A DNA stretch of 64,000 nt from contig OU612067.1 of NCBI GenBank assembly GCA_914767715.1, positions 9,362,001 to 9,426,000 on the forward strand, written 5' to 3'. The position numbers and the translations under genes were made by a program. This stretch comes from Membranipora membranacea. Taxonomy: Eukaryota; Bryozoa; Gymnolaemata; Cheilostomatida; Membraniporidae. This document shows positions 48,809 to 60,207 of this stretch, one piece after another. The notes under the pieces are model-generated. The model searched no databases, had not been told where the DNA came from, and was given only the letters and a program-made list of their open reading frames with translations. The first letter of the stretch is position 1. Each line of letters opens with the position of its first letter.

Positions 48809-49102
48809 GTTGATCAATTAGCGTAGACTTACTACTGACAGGTAGTCTCATCTGTATGTAGGTCAATGGTAAGTTTTCAGTAGAGTAAAACCAATCAGGA
48901 CCATAGTCAATACAGCCGGTTGTTTATACAGAATCTGTCATTCAGTCATGTACCGTATAACACAGTCTCAATTAAACTTTAATTCAAGATGAAAACCTGT
49001 GATGATTACAATAGTGCTATTTTCTGGTTGTAGGATGATGATAATGAGGATGATGTTAGAGTGGAGGCAGAGGAGGACGATAGTAGATGGTTGAACTTGT
49101 GA

Positions 49103-50749
49103 GCAAGTGCAACAGGGTGTCATTCAGCATTCACTATCTCATGATCTTCACAGATTTTGTAAAGCCTGGTTTCGAGTCATTTTGTGAATATATGTATTGG
49201 GAGTTGTCCTCTGTTTATCAAGGAGACCACAACTTTGGCCATGTTTGGTGTGTGCTTATTTCCAATAAGAAGACTTTTTTGCTGGTATCCATCGATAACT
49301 TCATACACAGATTTTTTTTCAAATTTAATCAATATGTTATTTATGCTGAGTAAGTATAAGGGAAATATAGATTGTGATCATCAAAATAAACGTTATCCTG
49401 TGTTTATAGTATAGTGGTAAACTAGCCTTTTCATGCCGCCACTTATTTGGTTTTGGGAAGTGTCCGTATAAGAATTCACAACAAAGTAAACCGTGGCGTT
49501 GTGCCTAGTATATTATTGTCAAATTATACGCTTGCCAACTATGTACAAAATACCTAAACTGCAATTCTCGTTAATGGCTTCAAAAAAAATCTGTCATGCT
49601 CTGCTGCAAAAGTAATTAAAAACCCAATTTAGTACTCACAAAATAGATGGGTTTACAGGTCAACCTGCATCTAACACAACATGATTATGGTCATTTTACC
49701 ACTTAGTATTCAAAAATATCAAAAGATCAATTGAACGTCATCTGACTCTGCCGATTCAGTTATGTGTAGAAAATCGTAGAGTCAACATGTGAAAACCAAA
49801 TATAAACTAGAAATACACCATAATGTACATGTGAGTGCTATTTGATATATTGTGAGGAAGTGTATTCAGCTGCTACATCGACAAATTGGTACTGATCGAT
49901 TTGGACTCCATCCTGATACATTGATGTTAGCATGGAAATTAGCCAATGTGTTGGTCCTGATCTAATTGGCTGCTGGCACCACCGGCGAATTCCTTTTGTA
50001 TAAAATAACCTATCGAATATATATATATATAGATGATAATGGTCTCCCACCTAGCCTGTCTCGGCCCGATCCCCCCTCCCCACAACAAAGATTGTCATGA
50101 CAGGCTTCTCCCACCCTCTCTGATGATAGGTTCAAGTCTATTTCAAAACAAAAATTTCACAGTTTATTTATAGCACATTCTTTCAGACAGTATGTGAAAG
50201 TAACACCACATCCCTGTTTCATTGGGTGCTAAACTTAACAACTATAGTGGTAATTATGTGGAAACTTTTCCATTATAGAGATTCTTACTTCTCGCTCTTT
50301 TATAATACACCGCATCAATAAACCTGGAAATGCTAAATTAAACTGGAGATTTAATCGGATCTGATCACAACAGATCCGTAGTTTGGAATAAATAGTAGGG
50401 AAGGCAAAAATCCTGAAGGGTTTGCGGAAACACCAGGAGGGGTGCTGTAAGCTCCTCATGTGGCGAAACTCCAACCCCAAAAGCATGCTTAGTTATAAAT
50501 GGAAATCCTAAAGTAGCCGATTCTCACATGGATCACTCAGTTGTCGTGTTTTTTGCGACCACCTTACCTAGCTTTTTCTGAGGAGCCAGTGCCTCCTTGC
50601 TGCCCATAGAACAAAAGGCCTCCACAACATTATTTTATTCAGATTAAAGATTTTGAAATAATAAAACAAGAAAATGTCATAACTAACCATCATTTTTTCT
50701 TTCTTTTTTTGTCATTTCGATAGGAAATTCTTGGGTTTTCTCTTTTCAG
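49103..50749. other. Gene-free spacer before the duplicated synaptotagmin-like copy
   Basis: No gene was recognised. The sequence from about 50650 onwards aligns with the start of the window and is therefore the intron leading into the second copy's first visible exon. A short AT repeat lies at about 50020-50032. Confidence 0.5.
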
Positions 50750-50916
50750 CTGCCAGCATATACAAGAGTAGGCGGAGAGGTAGGAAATTTGCTGTAGATA
50801 TGTCTCTGGAAGATCGTGTGGTAAGTTTGTCTATTCCGCTCCTATTCAAATACTAATTAGATTTTGACTTGAGAGGCGGTTTAGTCATCATCTTTTCAGC
50901 GGAGATAGGTTTCCCC

Positions 50917-53554
50917 CATAGACTTAATATACTACCTAGACAGGCCAATAGCATTCAATACTGTCTCACTTAAATAGCATGACGTGACGTAATTAGTTTG
51001 TGCTGTGAGCCATAGCTTACCATATATCCATCAATGAAATAATGTGAAAAATCAAGGGACACTGGGCATGATATCAGCCCCTGTCCAGCCCCTTATTATT
51101 CAAACACAAAGAAAATTGGTGAGTGTATGTAAAAGACCTTTCCGCACGAGATGGTATTCATAATTTGTCTCCAGAACCAGAACTTTTTATGATAACAGAA
51201 AATCATTAGCCAATAAACATTGAAATACAGTCATTTACCCTCAGCACTTCCATCACTACTATAAAAATGTAAAGAATACCTATAACACAAGATCACAAAT
51301 ATTTTGTTGGATGAGCCAGATCTAAGCACCAGCACCACCACCATTTTTTTCCTTAAAATTATTCGTAGTTGTGACTGAACACAACCAGTCTGCTCAAATT
51401 GGATTGCTAATTTTATTGTCGCTTCACAAGGAAGAATAGATCTGTGCTGTGCTGAGTATGCAAACTACACTGATAGCTGTTGTTCCTGAGTACGTAAAAC
51501 TATGATGAATCTAGAGAATGTGACAATAACTTAACATTATTATACTTCAGTACTGTAGTAAAAATCTAATGGCCTTTACCGTGGCCAAACTTAATTATGC
51601 CGGTAAGGTTCTTTGAGTTTATAAATGTGATATCGGCGTCAACAGTGAATGTCTATTGCTTCCCTGACCTATACACAGAAACAGCAGCGTGAAAAAAAAA
51701 GTTATTACTGAGATGTCTAAAACTGTTTAAACAAAATTGCATCCGATGGAGACCATCCTCTTTTTTGTTATGTTGTTTTCAACAGTGCAAAGGTATCCTC
51801 TCGCCTACATACCATCTATTGCCCACCAGTGCAGGACAGGAAAGCATTTAAAGAGCTTTTTTCCATACTACACGTCAGCAGAATTTAAAATGTTCATTTT
51901 CATGTACCAATCTAATCCTATCACCTGTTAATACAATGATTGTTATAGTAATTGTACAAGCCAAACCAAACCAGAACACGTCATCATCTGAGAAAATGGA
52001 ACTACATGTAACTATGAAACTACAGAGTAAAAAGGATGGAAGCAGGTGACTCTATTAATTTCCAAAACTTGAAAATGAAATACCCTGGCCAAACTTATTT
52101 GTGCCGATGCCGGTAAGGTTCTTGGAGTTTTCGAGTTTTTCAATGTGATATTGGCGTCAACAGTGAATGTCAATTAGAGTGATATTTGAAAAGTACAATT
52201 CCTGTAATGATCATTATTATTATTCTTATCGTTACATTCACATTATTCTTATTCAATAGTTAATAATTCCCATAAAAACTATTTCAGCTTCATCTAGGTG
52301 GAGCCCTGCAGACATCCTATACTTCTCAAGATAGTGCAGCACACTCAACAGTGATTACAGAGTGATTTTTTAGTCATTGCAGAAGGGATTGTTGCTGCTC
52401 ATTAATTCAAAAACTTCTCTGGCTGTCTAAATAAAGGGTTCAGAAACGTTATTTTGTGGCTCAGACTGGGTTCTATACTAATAGCCATTCTTCATACTAA
52501 ACCTTAGCTCATACCAACAAAAATTTATTGCAGGCTGCGGAGGTTTGTGCTTGTGATGTGATGCATATGAGCACGCAATTCTCGGCTGAGTCAAGCAATA
52601 ATGCTGGTGATCGTCTGGCCGGCATTTATTTTCCAGTCTTGGAAATTATTAGAATCACAGCTTCCATCCTTTTTCCTCTGTAATTTCATCATCACATGTT
52701 GTTCCAATTTTTCAGATGATGACGTGTCCTGTTGTAATAACTACTTCTTCCACACTGCTGTGTCTGTGAATAGGTCAAGGGAGCAATTGACATTCACTGT
52801 TGATGCCGATATCACATTTATAAACTCAAAGAACCTTACCGGCATCCGCAAAATTAAGTTTGGACACGGTAAAGGCTTTTAAATTTTGACTACGGTACTG
52901 AAGTATAATAAATTTAAGTTATTGTCATATACTCTAGCTTCATCATAGTTCCTGAGTACGTAATGTACTCAGGAATAACAGCTATCACTGTAGTTTGCAT
53001 ACTCAATTTACAGCACAGATCTATTCTTCCTTGTGAAGCGACAATAAAATTAGCAATCCAATTTGAACTGACTGGCTGTGTGCAGTCACTACTAGGAACA
53101 ATTTTGAAGAAAAAAACGATGATGGTGGTGATAAGATCTGGCTCATCCAACAAAATATTTTTTATATTGTGTTATGGGTATTCTTTAAATTTTTATAGTA
53201 GTGATGGAAGTGATGAGGGTAAATGGCTGTATTTATATCAGTGTTTATTGGCCAATGATTGTATCTTATCATAAAAAGTTCTGGTTCTAGGGACAAATTA
53301 TTAATACCATCTCGTGTGGAAAGGTCTCTTACATACACTCACCAATTTTTTTTATGTTTGAATAATAAGGGGCTGGACAGGGGCTGATATCATGCCCAGC
53401 GTCCCTTGGTTTTTCACATTATTTCATTGAATGGTATAGTAAACTATGGCTCACAGCACAAACTAATTACGTCATGTCTTGCTATTTAAGTGGGACATAT
53501 TAGAATCAGTGAAGCATAAGCATTGTCCTGTCTAGGTAGTATATTAAGTCTATG
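50917..53554. mobile_element. 2.6-kb fold-back element with long terminal inverted repeats
   Basis: The ends are exact reverse complements (CATAGACTTAATATACTACC at 50917 and GGTAGTATATTAAGTCTATG ending at 53554). GTTTCCCC is duplicated on both sides (50909-50916 and 53555-53562), and the equivalent place in copy 1 (about 247-256) has it once. The arms are about 0.74-0.77 kb (left to about 51655, right from about 52785) with scattered mismatches. The spacer of about 1.1 kb contains an extra partial arm copy (about 52084-52175). No transposase was recognised. The 8-bp duplication and CA...TG ends suggest a hAT-like non-autonomous origin. Confidence 0.9.
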
Positions 53555-56500
53555 GTTTCCCCTCTAAATTACAGATGCTCGCACCCATAGAACTCAATCC
53601 ACACCCCCTTTATTTAAGAGTAGTATCTTTCTGGCTATATTTAGATAAACGTACATCGAACTCATGAACACCATGATGAGCATGTTATCTTGTTTTATTT
53701 AACCAAACCTACGGTGAGCTATTGAACAAAAAAAGCTCATCATTTTTTAAGATTATTGAATAAAGGAATGAGTCAGGTTTTAAAATTTGATTTGCTCATC
53801 GACGCATCAAGGTGATGCTGATAAAGGCATTGTAAAGGTTTACAATTTCAAACAAATTAAAGCAATTGATGGATAAGATAAGAAATTGAATTGCTGCATA
53901 TCACGGCAGCGCCCTTTTGAAGTATTATAAACATGCTATGTCATATTTGCAAACAATGGATGCAAACTTTCAACTCGAGAAATGCTCTTGAAGACTGTTG
54001 TATGCCCCAGTGGGCTGAGTGACAATGCTCACATAACCTTGAATTACATAATGATTGGCTTTTTATTTGCTTCCCGCTTTCACGACAGAAGGACTGTGTT
54101 TCACGTAAAAAGGTTATCATTTTTTCCAGGCCTACAGATTGACAAAAGCAGCCTCGCAAGGACATGGTAAGCTTCCAAAATTACCACCAAGTGCGTCACG
54201 CTTTGCGTCACGTATCGGTTGGGTTCAGAACGTGACAGGATATTTACCTGGCTGAAAAGCCCAAAATAGTTTACAGTTGAAGTTTATTTTCAGGAATTCT
54301 TTTATCCGAGCACCTCAAATCAACCTTCCCGTCTCGTTTATCACGTGGTCCTCGATACCTCAATATGTCTACTCAGGAAAATGTCAGTATAGTCCTAAGG
54401 GTGAACTGACTCCAACTGAATGGAAGCTGGCATTGATATAATCATAGAATGATAACATCCTTTAAAAGGTGTTGACAATGCTGTCCGATTTCATTCGGAG
54501 GTTTTGTTCACAAGGGTTCATGTGTATAATTTTACTTTCAACATAAAAAACTTTGCAACCATGGTAGCCAACAGTAGACCAGGCTCTGCATCTGATAAAA
54601 GTTTGTAATTGATGACTTAATTTTCAAAAAAATGAGAAATTTGTATCCTCCAGTAACTAAATTTGTGTTTTTGTTTTTTGGTAGCAAAAGTTATTCTGGT
54701 CTTAAATACCTTCTAATCACAAATCAACTTAAATTTTTTTTGTCTACTTGCTCCCAAACACAGAAAAAAGTTGTTTACATTTTTTTTATCAACACCTTTG
54801 ATTTGACAAAAAGAAACTATTTTTCTAACAGTGTCTTTGTTTGCTGTCAAGAGCTATAAAGATAATCTCAATATTAAAATGGTAGAAGCCACACTTGAAT
54901 TATTTGGACTATCATTAATTATATCGGAATTGTCTGATCAAATTGTTTTCTCTGTAAATCTACAGGTATGAAGAGCATTAGGCAGTGGTTACAGAGCCGA
55001 TTCAGCTCTGCTGAAATACTGGCAGCTGCCGAGGAAGGGGCGGCTCAGAAAAAGTAGCGTATTATCACTCCTAAAATCATACCAGATTTTGTTACACCTC
55101 CAAAACATCTTCCCCTCAAGCGCCATCTTAACAGAGCATTGTCTGATCAATCGTCACAGTGTAGCTTCGGCATCGACAGTAACAATAACGAAAGTGATGA
55201 GCTGTCAGGCTGTGAGGTATGTTGTCATCGGGGTTTTTTTCACGGCCACAATGTTTGATTATTTCGTACCTGATAGATCAATGATGGAAAGGGTCAGATG
55301 GCCATAAGACTGTTGTTCATTTTAGTAAATCTGAGCTGAATTACAAAATGCTTGATCACAAAGATAGTTTTCACATAACATGAGAATAGAAATAAGCATT
55401 CTATCCTTTCCATCAACTATTTTCATAGCGATATTGAATCCTTTGAAAGACTTTGCGAAATTCAAATTTCTATACAGTGTCAATGATACATATATACGCA
55501 TAAATACATACATTAAATTCATTTTTATTTTGTGTTGTAGAAATATTATCGAAAGGTGTCCAGTGTGCTGTCAGGGATCTCTGTGATGAGCAATACCAGA
55601 CTGTCACATGAGGATCCAGGTTACAATGCTGCTGTCAGCATGCCTCATCTTATCACCACCACATCGTATGGATTCCCGACAGTGCTGGAACATCCTAACA
55701 CCAGGAGGAAAGAGTCATTGCTTATCGGATCGCTTAGTGCCGATAAGCTACAGAGACTTAATGAGATGTCCATCCGAGCAAGAAGCCAAAAATGATGGTA
55801 TATACGGTAAATAAAATCAATCGATACAAACAAACAATGATACCAAATACTTTGAGATAACATGCAAACAAGACCAGCATGCTCACATCAAACTGTAAGC
55901 TTGATTGATTGATGGAGGCTGGGTTATATATTTTCTAATTCTTACTTTCATAATATTCGTGTACAAAATTCATCATCAGTCTCCAGATAATTTAGTCATG
56001 GGTAATGGGTATTATATGGTTAACAATCTTTATATTTTCAGGGTTAGGATTTTTTGACAATATATCGGACAGCTCTAGTGGAGTCACAATACCATGTAAA
56101 TGTGATGGAAACAGTAGCCCGAGTAACTTCTCTCCCGGTTCAGCAGGGTCGGATGTGGCCTCCGCGCCTCCTCCTGGATTTGAGGCTAGAAAATACAGGA
56201 GAAGACGATCCTCATTGCCTTCTTCTAATTCTGTAGATCTCAATGTGAGTGTGCCATTCTAAATATTATTACATTATATATATTTTTTACATTATGTATA
56301 ATATGATATATATTCATAGCATTATAATCACCTCGTAATTTTTATCAATTTTAAATATCATTTCAGCAACACTATTGGTGATATTTTAAACTTTAAATTC
56401 CGGAATTTTTTATAGCTCACAGAAAGAATGGCGGTACTCAATTAATCGGGGGAGAGGGTATCATATAATAGCATTCTGTATTTAAAGTTGGATGGCAGGC

Positions 56501-58206
56501 CAAAGTTTGTCAGTGTGGGAAGATAGCCTACCATGGTCAACGCTTTACATCAGGGGCAGCTCATTTAAATGTCATCGTCCAGACAGATGCTTCAGGATTT
56601 TTATTGGGCAAGACTAAAAAGGATGCCTATTTACTGTGTGTATAGTTCAAAGCGCATGATTCATTGGCACAACTACAAAAATATTTTCTCTGCAATACCC
56701 AATGGACACTTTGGTTATTACAGATGGGAGTCAAAGCAATTCTCAGTGGGACATAGTTTTGACCAGAGAATTTTATTTGGCAATTTAGCATTTAGATTAT
56801 GCCAAAAAGCGATGCCAAGATTGCTCTTACCTTTGGTTTCAAAATTGGTTTCAAGCCGACCAATCAATGGGATGATGAAGAAAACACCAGGCTTTAGAAA
56901 AACAACCTATTGAAATAGACAACACACCAGGCACCACAGAATATACCATAGCATATTTCACCAGCATTTTGCTTAATCTAACAGAATTCTGTGATCACAT
57001 GTTGCGCTTATACATGGTAAGAAGCCAGTTACCTAAAAATTTATAGGCGTTTATTTTATGGTGACGATATAACTTTTATGTCGCTTTATTTTCAGCTTGA
57101 TGAAGCCCTGCCCGATTCATTCATAAAGTCAGGATTTGATACTAGGATCACAGAATTTCAAACAAAACAGGAAGCTCAGCTAGCGGCGCCGGTTGGGGAA
57201 CTGAAATTCTCTCTGATCTACGTGAAATCAATACAACAACAACGCCTTACAGTAATCAAGGCTGAAAACTTGATGAAGCAAGGAAAGGACATAGACTGTA
57301 ATTCCTATATAAAAATCTATCTCGAGTCAGCGGGTAGTGGAAGATGTCCGAGCCGAAATCAAACCGAAGTCATCAGAGGTAACAAGAACCCAATCTATAA
57401 TCGCCTAATCATACTCAAAGACATAACAGTAGAAGACCTGCGGCACAGATCACTTAGACTGAGAATCATCAACAAAGTAGTGTCGGGAGTAAACATTATG
57501 AGCAGACAGAATACAGAGATTGTTGAGGTGGTCCTAAGGCTACGTGACCTTAACCTGCAGCTAGAAGAGGAAGTTAGAATGTGGAGGGACCTGGAGACTC
57601 CATCCGACGAAAGTACACAGGTGAGCGGTACTAACAACAAATAGGGGATAGTCAGGTATCCCAAGGCCAAATTTCAAATTACTCTGTCTAAGCTTTCCTG
57701 GAAAATTGTATCCCAAAGGGATCTTGTTTTCATCCCACTATCGATTCACGAACCCTAAGGCAACAGTTTATCTGAAATGCCCTTATATACAAGGGAGACA
57801 ACTTTGGAAACTGTTGAGTTTCCATATGCAATGCCGTCAGCACAAATCAATATAACGTGGTCTGTTCCTGGCAAGCTTTCTGCTCGTTGCGAAAAAATTG
57901 AGTCTGCAGTATAGATTAAGTGCAACCACCAACAGCACATAGACCTCTAGATGTTGACGGAGGAAGCATGTTGACATTTTGGTTGGCACTGAAACTGCGT
58001 CAAAATAATATGTTAATAGACCGATGCCAACAAAACATGATGTATCCGTCGTGCTGATTAATGTCCCTCACATGATTTTATGGCTTATCTACACGCTGTT
58101 ATCACGAGGATTGATAGAGATATAATGCCAGGAATGCATACTTTTTGATCACCACGCTTTAACAGAGTGTCTCTGATGGGAATACAATTGGGCATTGCGT
58201 GGACAG

Positions 58207-58318
58207 TAGTCAAGGGGCCGTTGCCTGCGTTTGGGATTTTGTGGCCTCCACTATCAAACACCCATAGTGATAGAGGAGCGCCACAAAATCCCAAACGCAG
58301 GCAACGGCCCCTTGACTA
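58207..58318. mobile_element. 112-bp palindromic MITE
   Basis: TAGTCAAGGGGCCGTTGCCT opens the element and its reverse complement closes it. The arms continue to the GTGGC/GCCAC point, with a short partly paired loop. CGTGGACAG is present on both sides (58198-58206 and 58319-58327), a 9-bp duplication. Copy 1 near 5230-5245 shows the undisturbed target. Confidence 0.9.
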
Positions 58319-59280
58319 CGTGGACAGTTATTTACTGCAATAAAATAAATGTGTTCAAGTTTGTGATAGAATCGGTATGCATAATCTCTAAACTATAATT
58401 TCAATGTTTAATATTTGTAGAGTTTGGGGAACCTGAACTTGTCTCTGATATTGGATCCAAAAGAAGAAAAACTTTATATGACAGTCAAGAGCGCTCGCAA
58501 TCTCACTGTGACAACCCTTACAGGTGCTCAGCCAGGTGCGTAGTTTATTTTCACATACCTTTTCCTAAAACAATCATGCGCTGACTTTATTTTGGAAGAT
58601 GAAGCCAAACATGGTCAAACATTGACATAAACTGTTGTGCGAACCCAGCTACAGAACTTGATACGATATATACTTATTCATGGCAATTGATAATATCACA
58701 TTTACACATAGGGTAATATGTTGCTGATAGAGAAACATTAGTACGTAAATTTGACCAACAGTTTATCATCTTCTGAGACGATTGCAAATTAAATTAAAAA
58801 GAAGTTGTCTCCTCTTCAATTGTGTGAGGCGATGATTCCATAAAATACCAACCAATCTCCCTGGTAAATTTTTTTTGATATAACTTCATTGGAATCTATG
58901 GCTAAGTCCTTAACATGTATTTGTAACAAAGAACTTTCTCGCTACAGATTCCTATGTGAAAGTTTGTGTGACCCAAGCAAGTCGTCCTGAGATAAGAAAA
59001 CAGACAAAAATAAAGAAAAGTACTACCTCTCCAGAATTCAATGAGACAGTTGTGTTTTCAATCTCACCCAAACTGGAAGATCTATATCAGACTTCAATTA
59101 ACCTGAATGATGAGTAAGGAACGCTTAAGGAATGACACTGTTATTGGTGAAACTGTTCTCGGTATGAACACAGGCTATGACCTAACTGAGGTTAACCATT
59201 GGAATAATCTCCTGAATGCTCAATCTAGGAAGATGGACTTGTGTCTCAAAATAGAACCTTGTAGTGGCAGGGCAGGTTAA

Positions 59281-60207
59281 AGGCATGGTACTGATTGAAT
59301 CTACATTATAAATTTCATCCACCCTATTTTGCGCAGTTTTTTTTATAATTGGGCTATGAAACGAAGTATACCCAAAGAGGTTTTTTTTACCTTTTTGTTC
59401 TATGACACTGTTAGAGGGTCGAGATATTTGCTAGTCAGGTTTTGATGTATATTTCTCAGTCTTTGTCATTCACCCAGCAAGCATATGACACCCTCTTAGA
59501 TGCTGGACTTGGCGTCGCTGAATTATTCACCTTTTCAATCTGTGCTTGACTCACATCCAAGTTATCTCCCCATTCTTCTCTTCCCCTCAAATATGTGTTA
59601 TTTATTTTTCATCTATGTGGTCATTCCTAAACAGATGAATTGTAAATATTTTTGGAATGCCTAAAACGAAAAATATTTATGTTTTCACAACCTTGACCGG
59701 CACATTCATTCCTGATTCATACGGCGTTTCTTATGACATCTAGTGGCCAAATGAATCAGTGAAAATAATTTATGAATCTGGTGCAAAATCACTCGCATGA
59801 CTTTGCAAGAATTTGACAATTAATTTATGGTTTAATTTTTACCCGATTTGACAAATATTCTCTTGCGGATAACATGATCTTACTGTATATAGATAATTAA
59901 TGCCAAAATAGAAGGGGTATCTTTGGAATAAATCCATATATACTCCCACCAATAAATGCTTTGTCATCCTCTCTATTTTGAACCTGCCAACCCACACTAA
60001 ATTAAGATGTTCAAAGAATTACCCAGACAGAACAGAACATATAGCAGTGTAAATGCTTTTTATTATTTTAACACCGTTGTGGCCTCAAATGATATAAACC
60101 CAAATAGGATGACCTTCTATTTACCTTGAGATTTTCTTATTTCTGGTTTCTGCTTTCTTCGCTGACACAAGTTTGGTCTACATTTTATTCGCTGTGATCT
60201 ACCAATA
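59281..60207 (+). other. Duplicated 3' flank of the synaptotagmin-like pseudogene
   Basis: This aligns with 6182-7130 with small indels and ends at the same ACCAATA junction. It holds no gene. Confidence 0.7.

Larger units (their letters stand above)
44338..49102 (+). pseudogene. Decayed partial copies of the acidic gene
   Basis: Exon-like blocks related to the gene at 38361-43020 follow in this order: exon 4-like 44338-44455 (degenerate), exon 5-like 44762-44845 (ends in TGA), exon 5-like 45066-45263 (open, 66 codons, expanded), exon 2-like 46045-46116 (open), exon 2-like 46898-46970 (frameshift), exon 3-like about 47090-47190 (scrambled by a CTGTTACCTGTTTA tandem repeat), exon 4-like 47344-47484 (acceptor altered), exon 5-like 47806-47926 (frameshift), exon 6-like 48242-48351 (frameshift, TGA) and exon 7-like 49034-49102 (TGA at the equivalent place). 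Splice sites are largely kept. At least two partial units seem to be fused. Introns match as well, for example 42740-42935 with 48800-49010. Two LINE fragments lie inside. Single open blocks could still be transcribed, but no complete reading frame can be assembled. Confidence 0.6.
50750..59280 (+). pseudogene. Second synaptotagmin-like copy, disabled
   Basis: All eight exons of the gene at 87-6181 have counterparts: 50750-50820, 54130-54166, 54966-55216, 55541-55797, 56042-56244, 57096-57620, 58421-58535 and 58948-59280. Three lesions are visible. In exon 3 a GAG is replaced by TAG (55055-55057). Exon 4 is one base longer than its counterpart, reads into TGA (55793-55795), and its donor changed from GTATGT to GTATAT. 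Exon 8 is two bases shorter (near 59105) and reads into TAA (59115-59117), inside C2B. The C2A exon stays open at the same length. Introns and 3' flank are also shared, so this is a DNA duplication and not a retrocopy. Intron 1 is enlarged by a 2.6-kb fold-back element and intron 6 by a 112-bp MITE. A truncated C2A-only product is possible but not supported. Confidence 0.85.

Noticed and set aside
58085-58294. Minus-strand ORF across the 112-bp palindrome
   Set aside because: It consists largely of the MITE arms and is absent from the parental copy.
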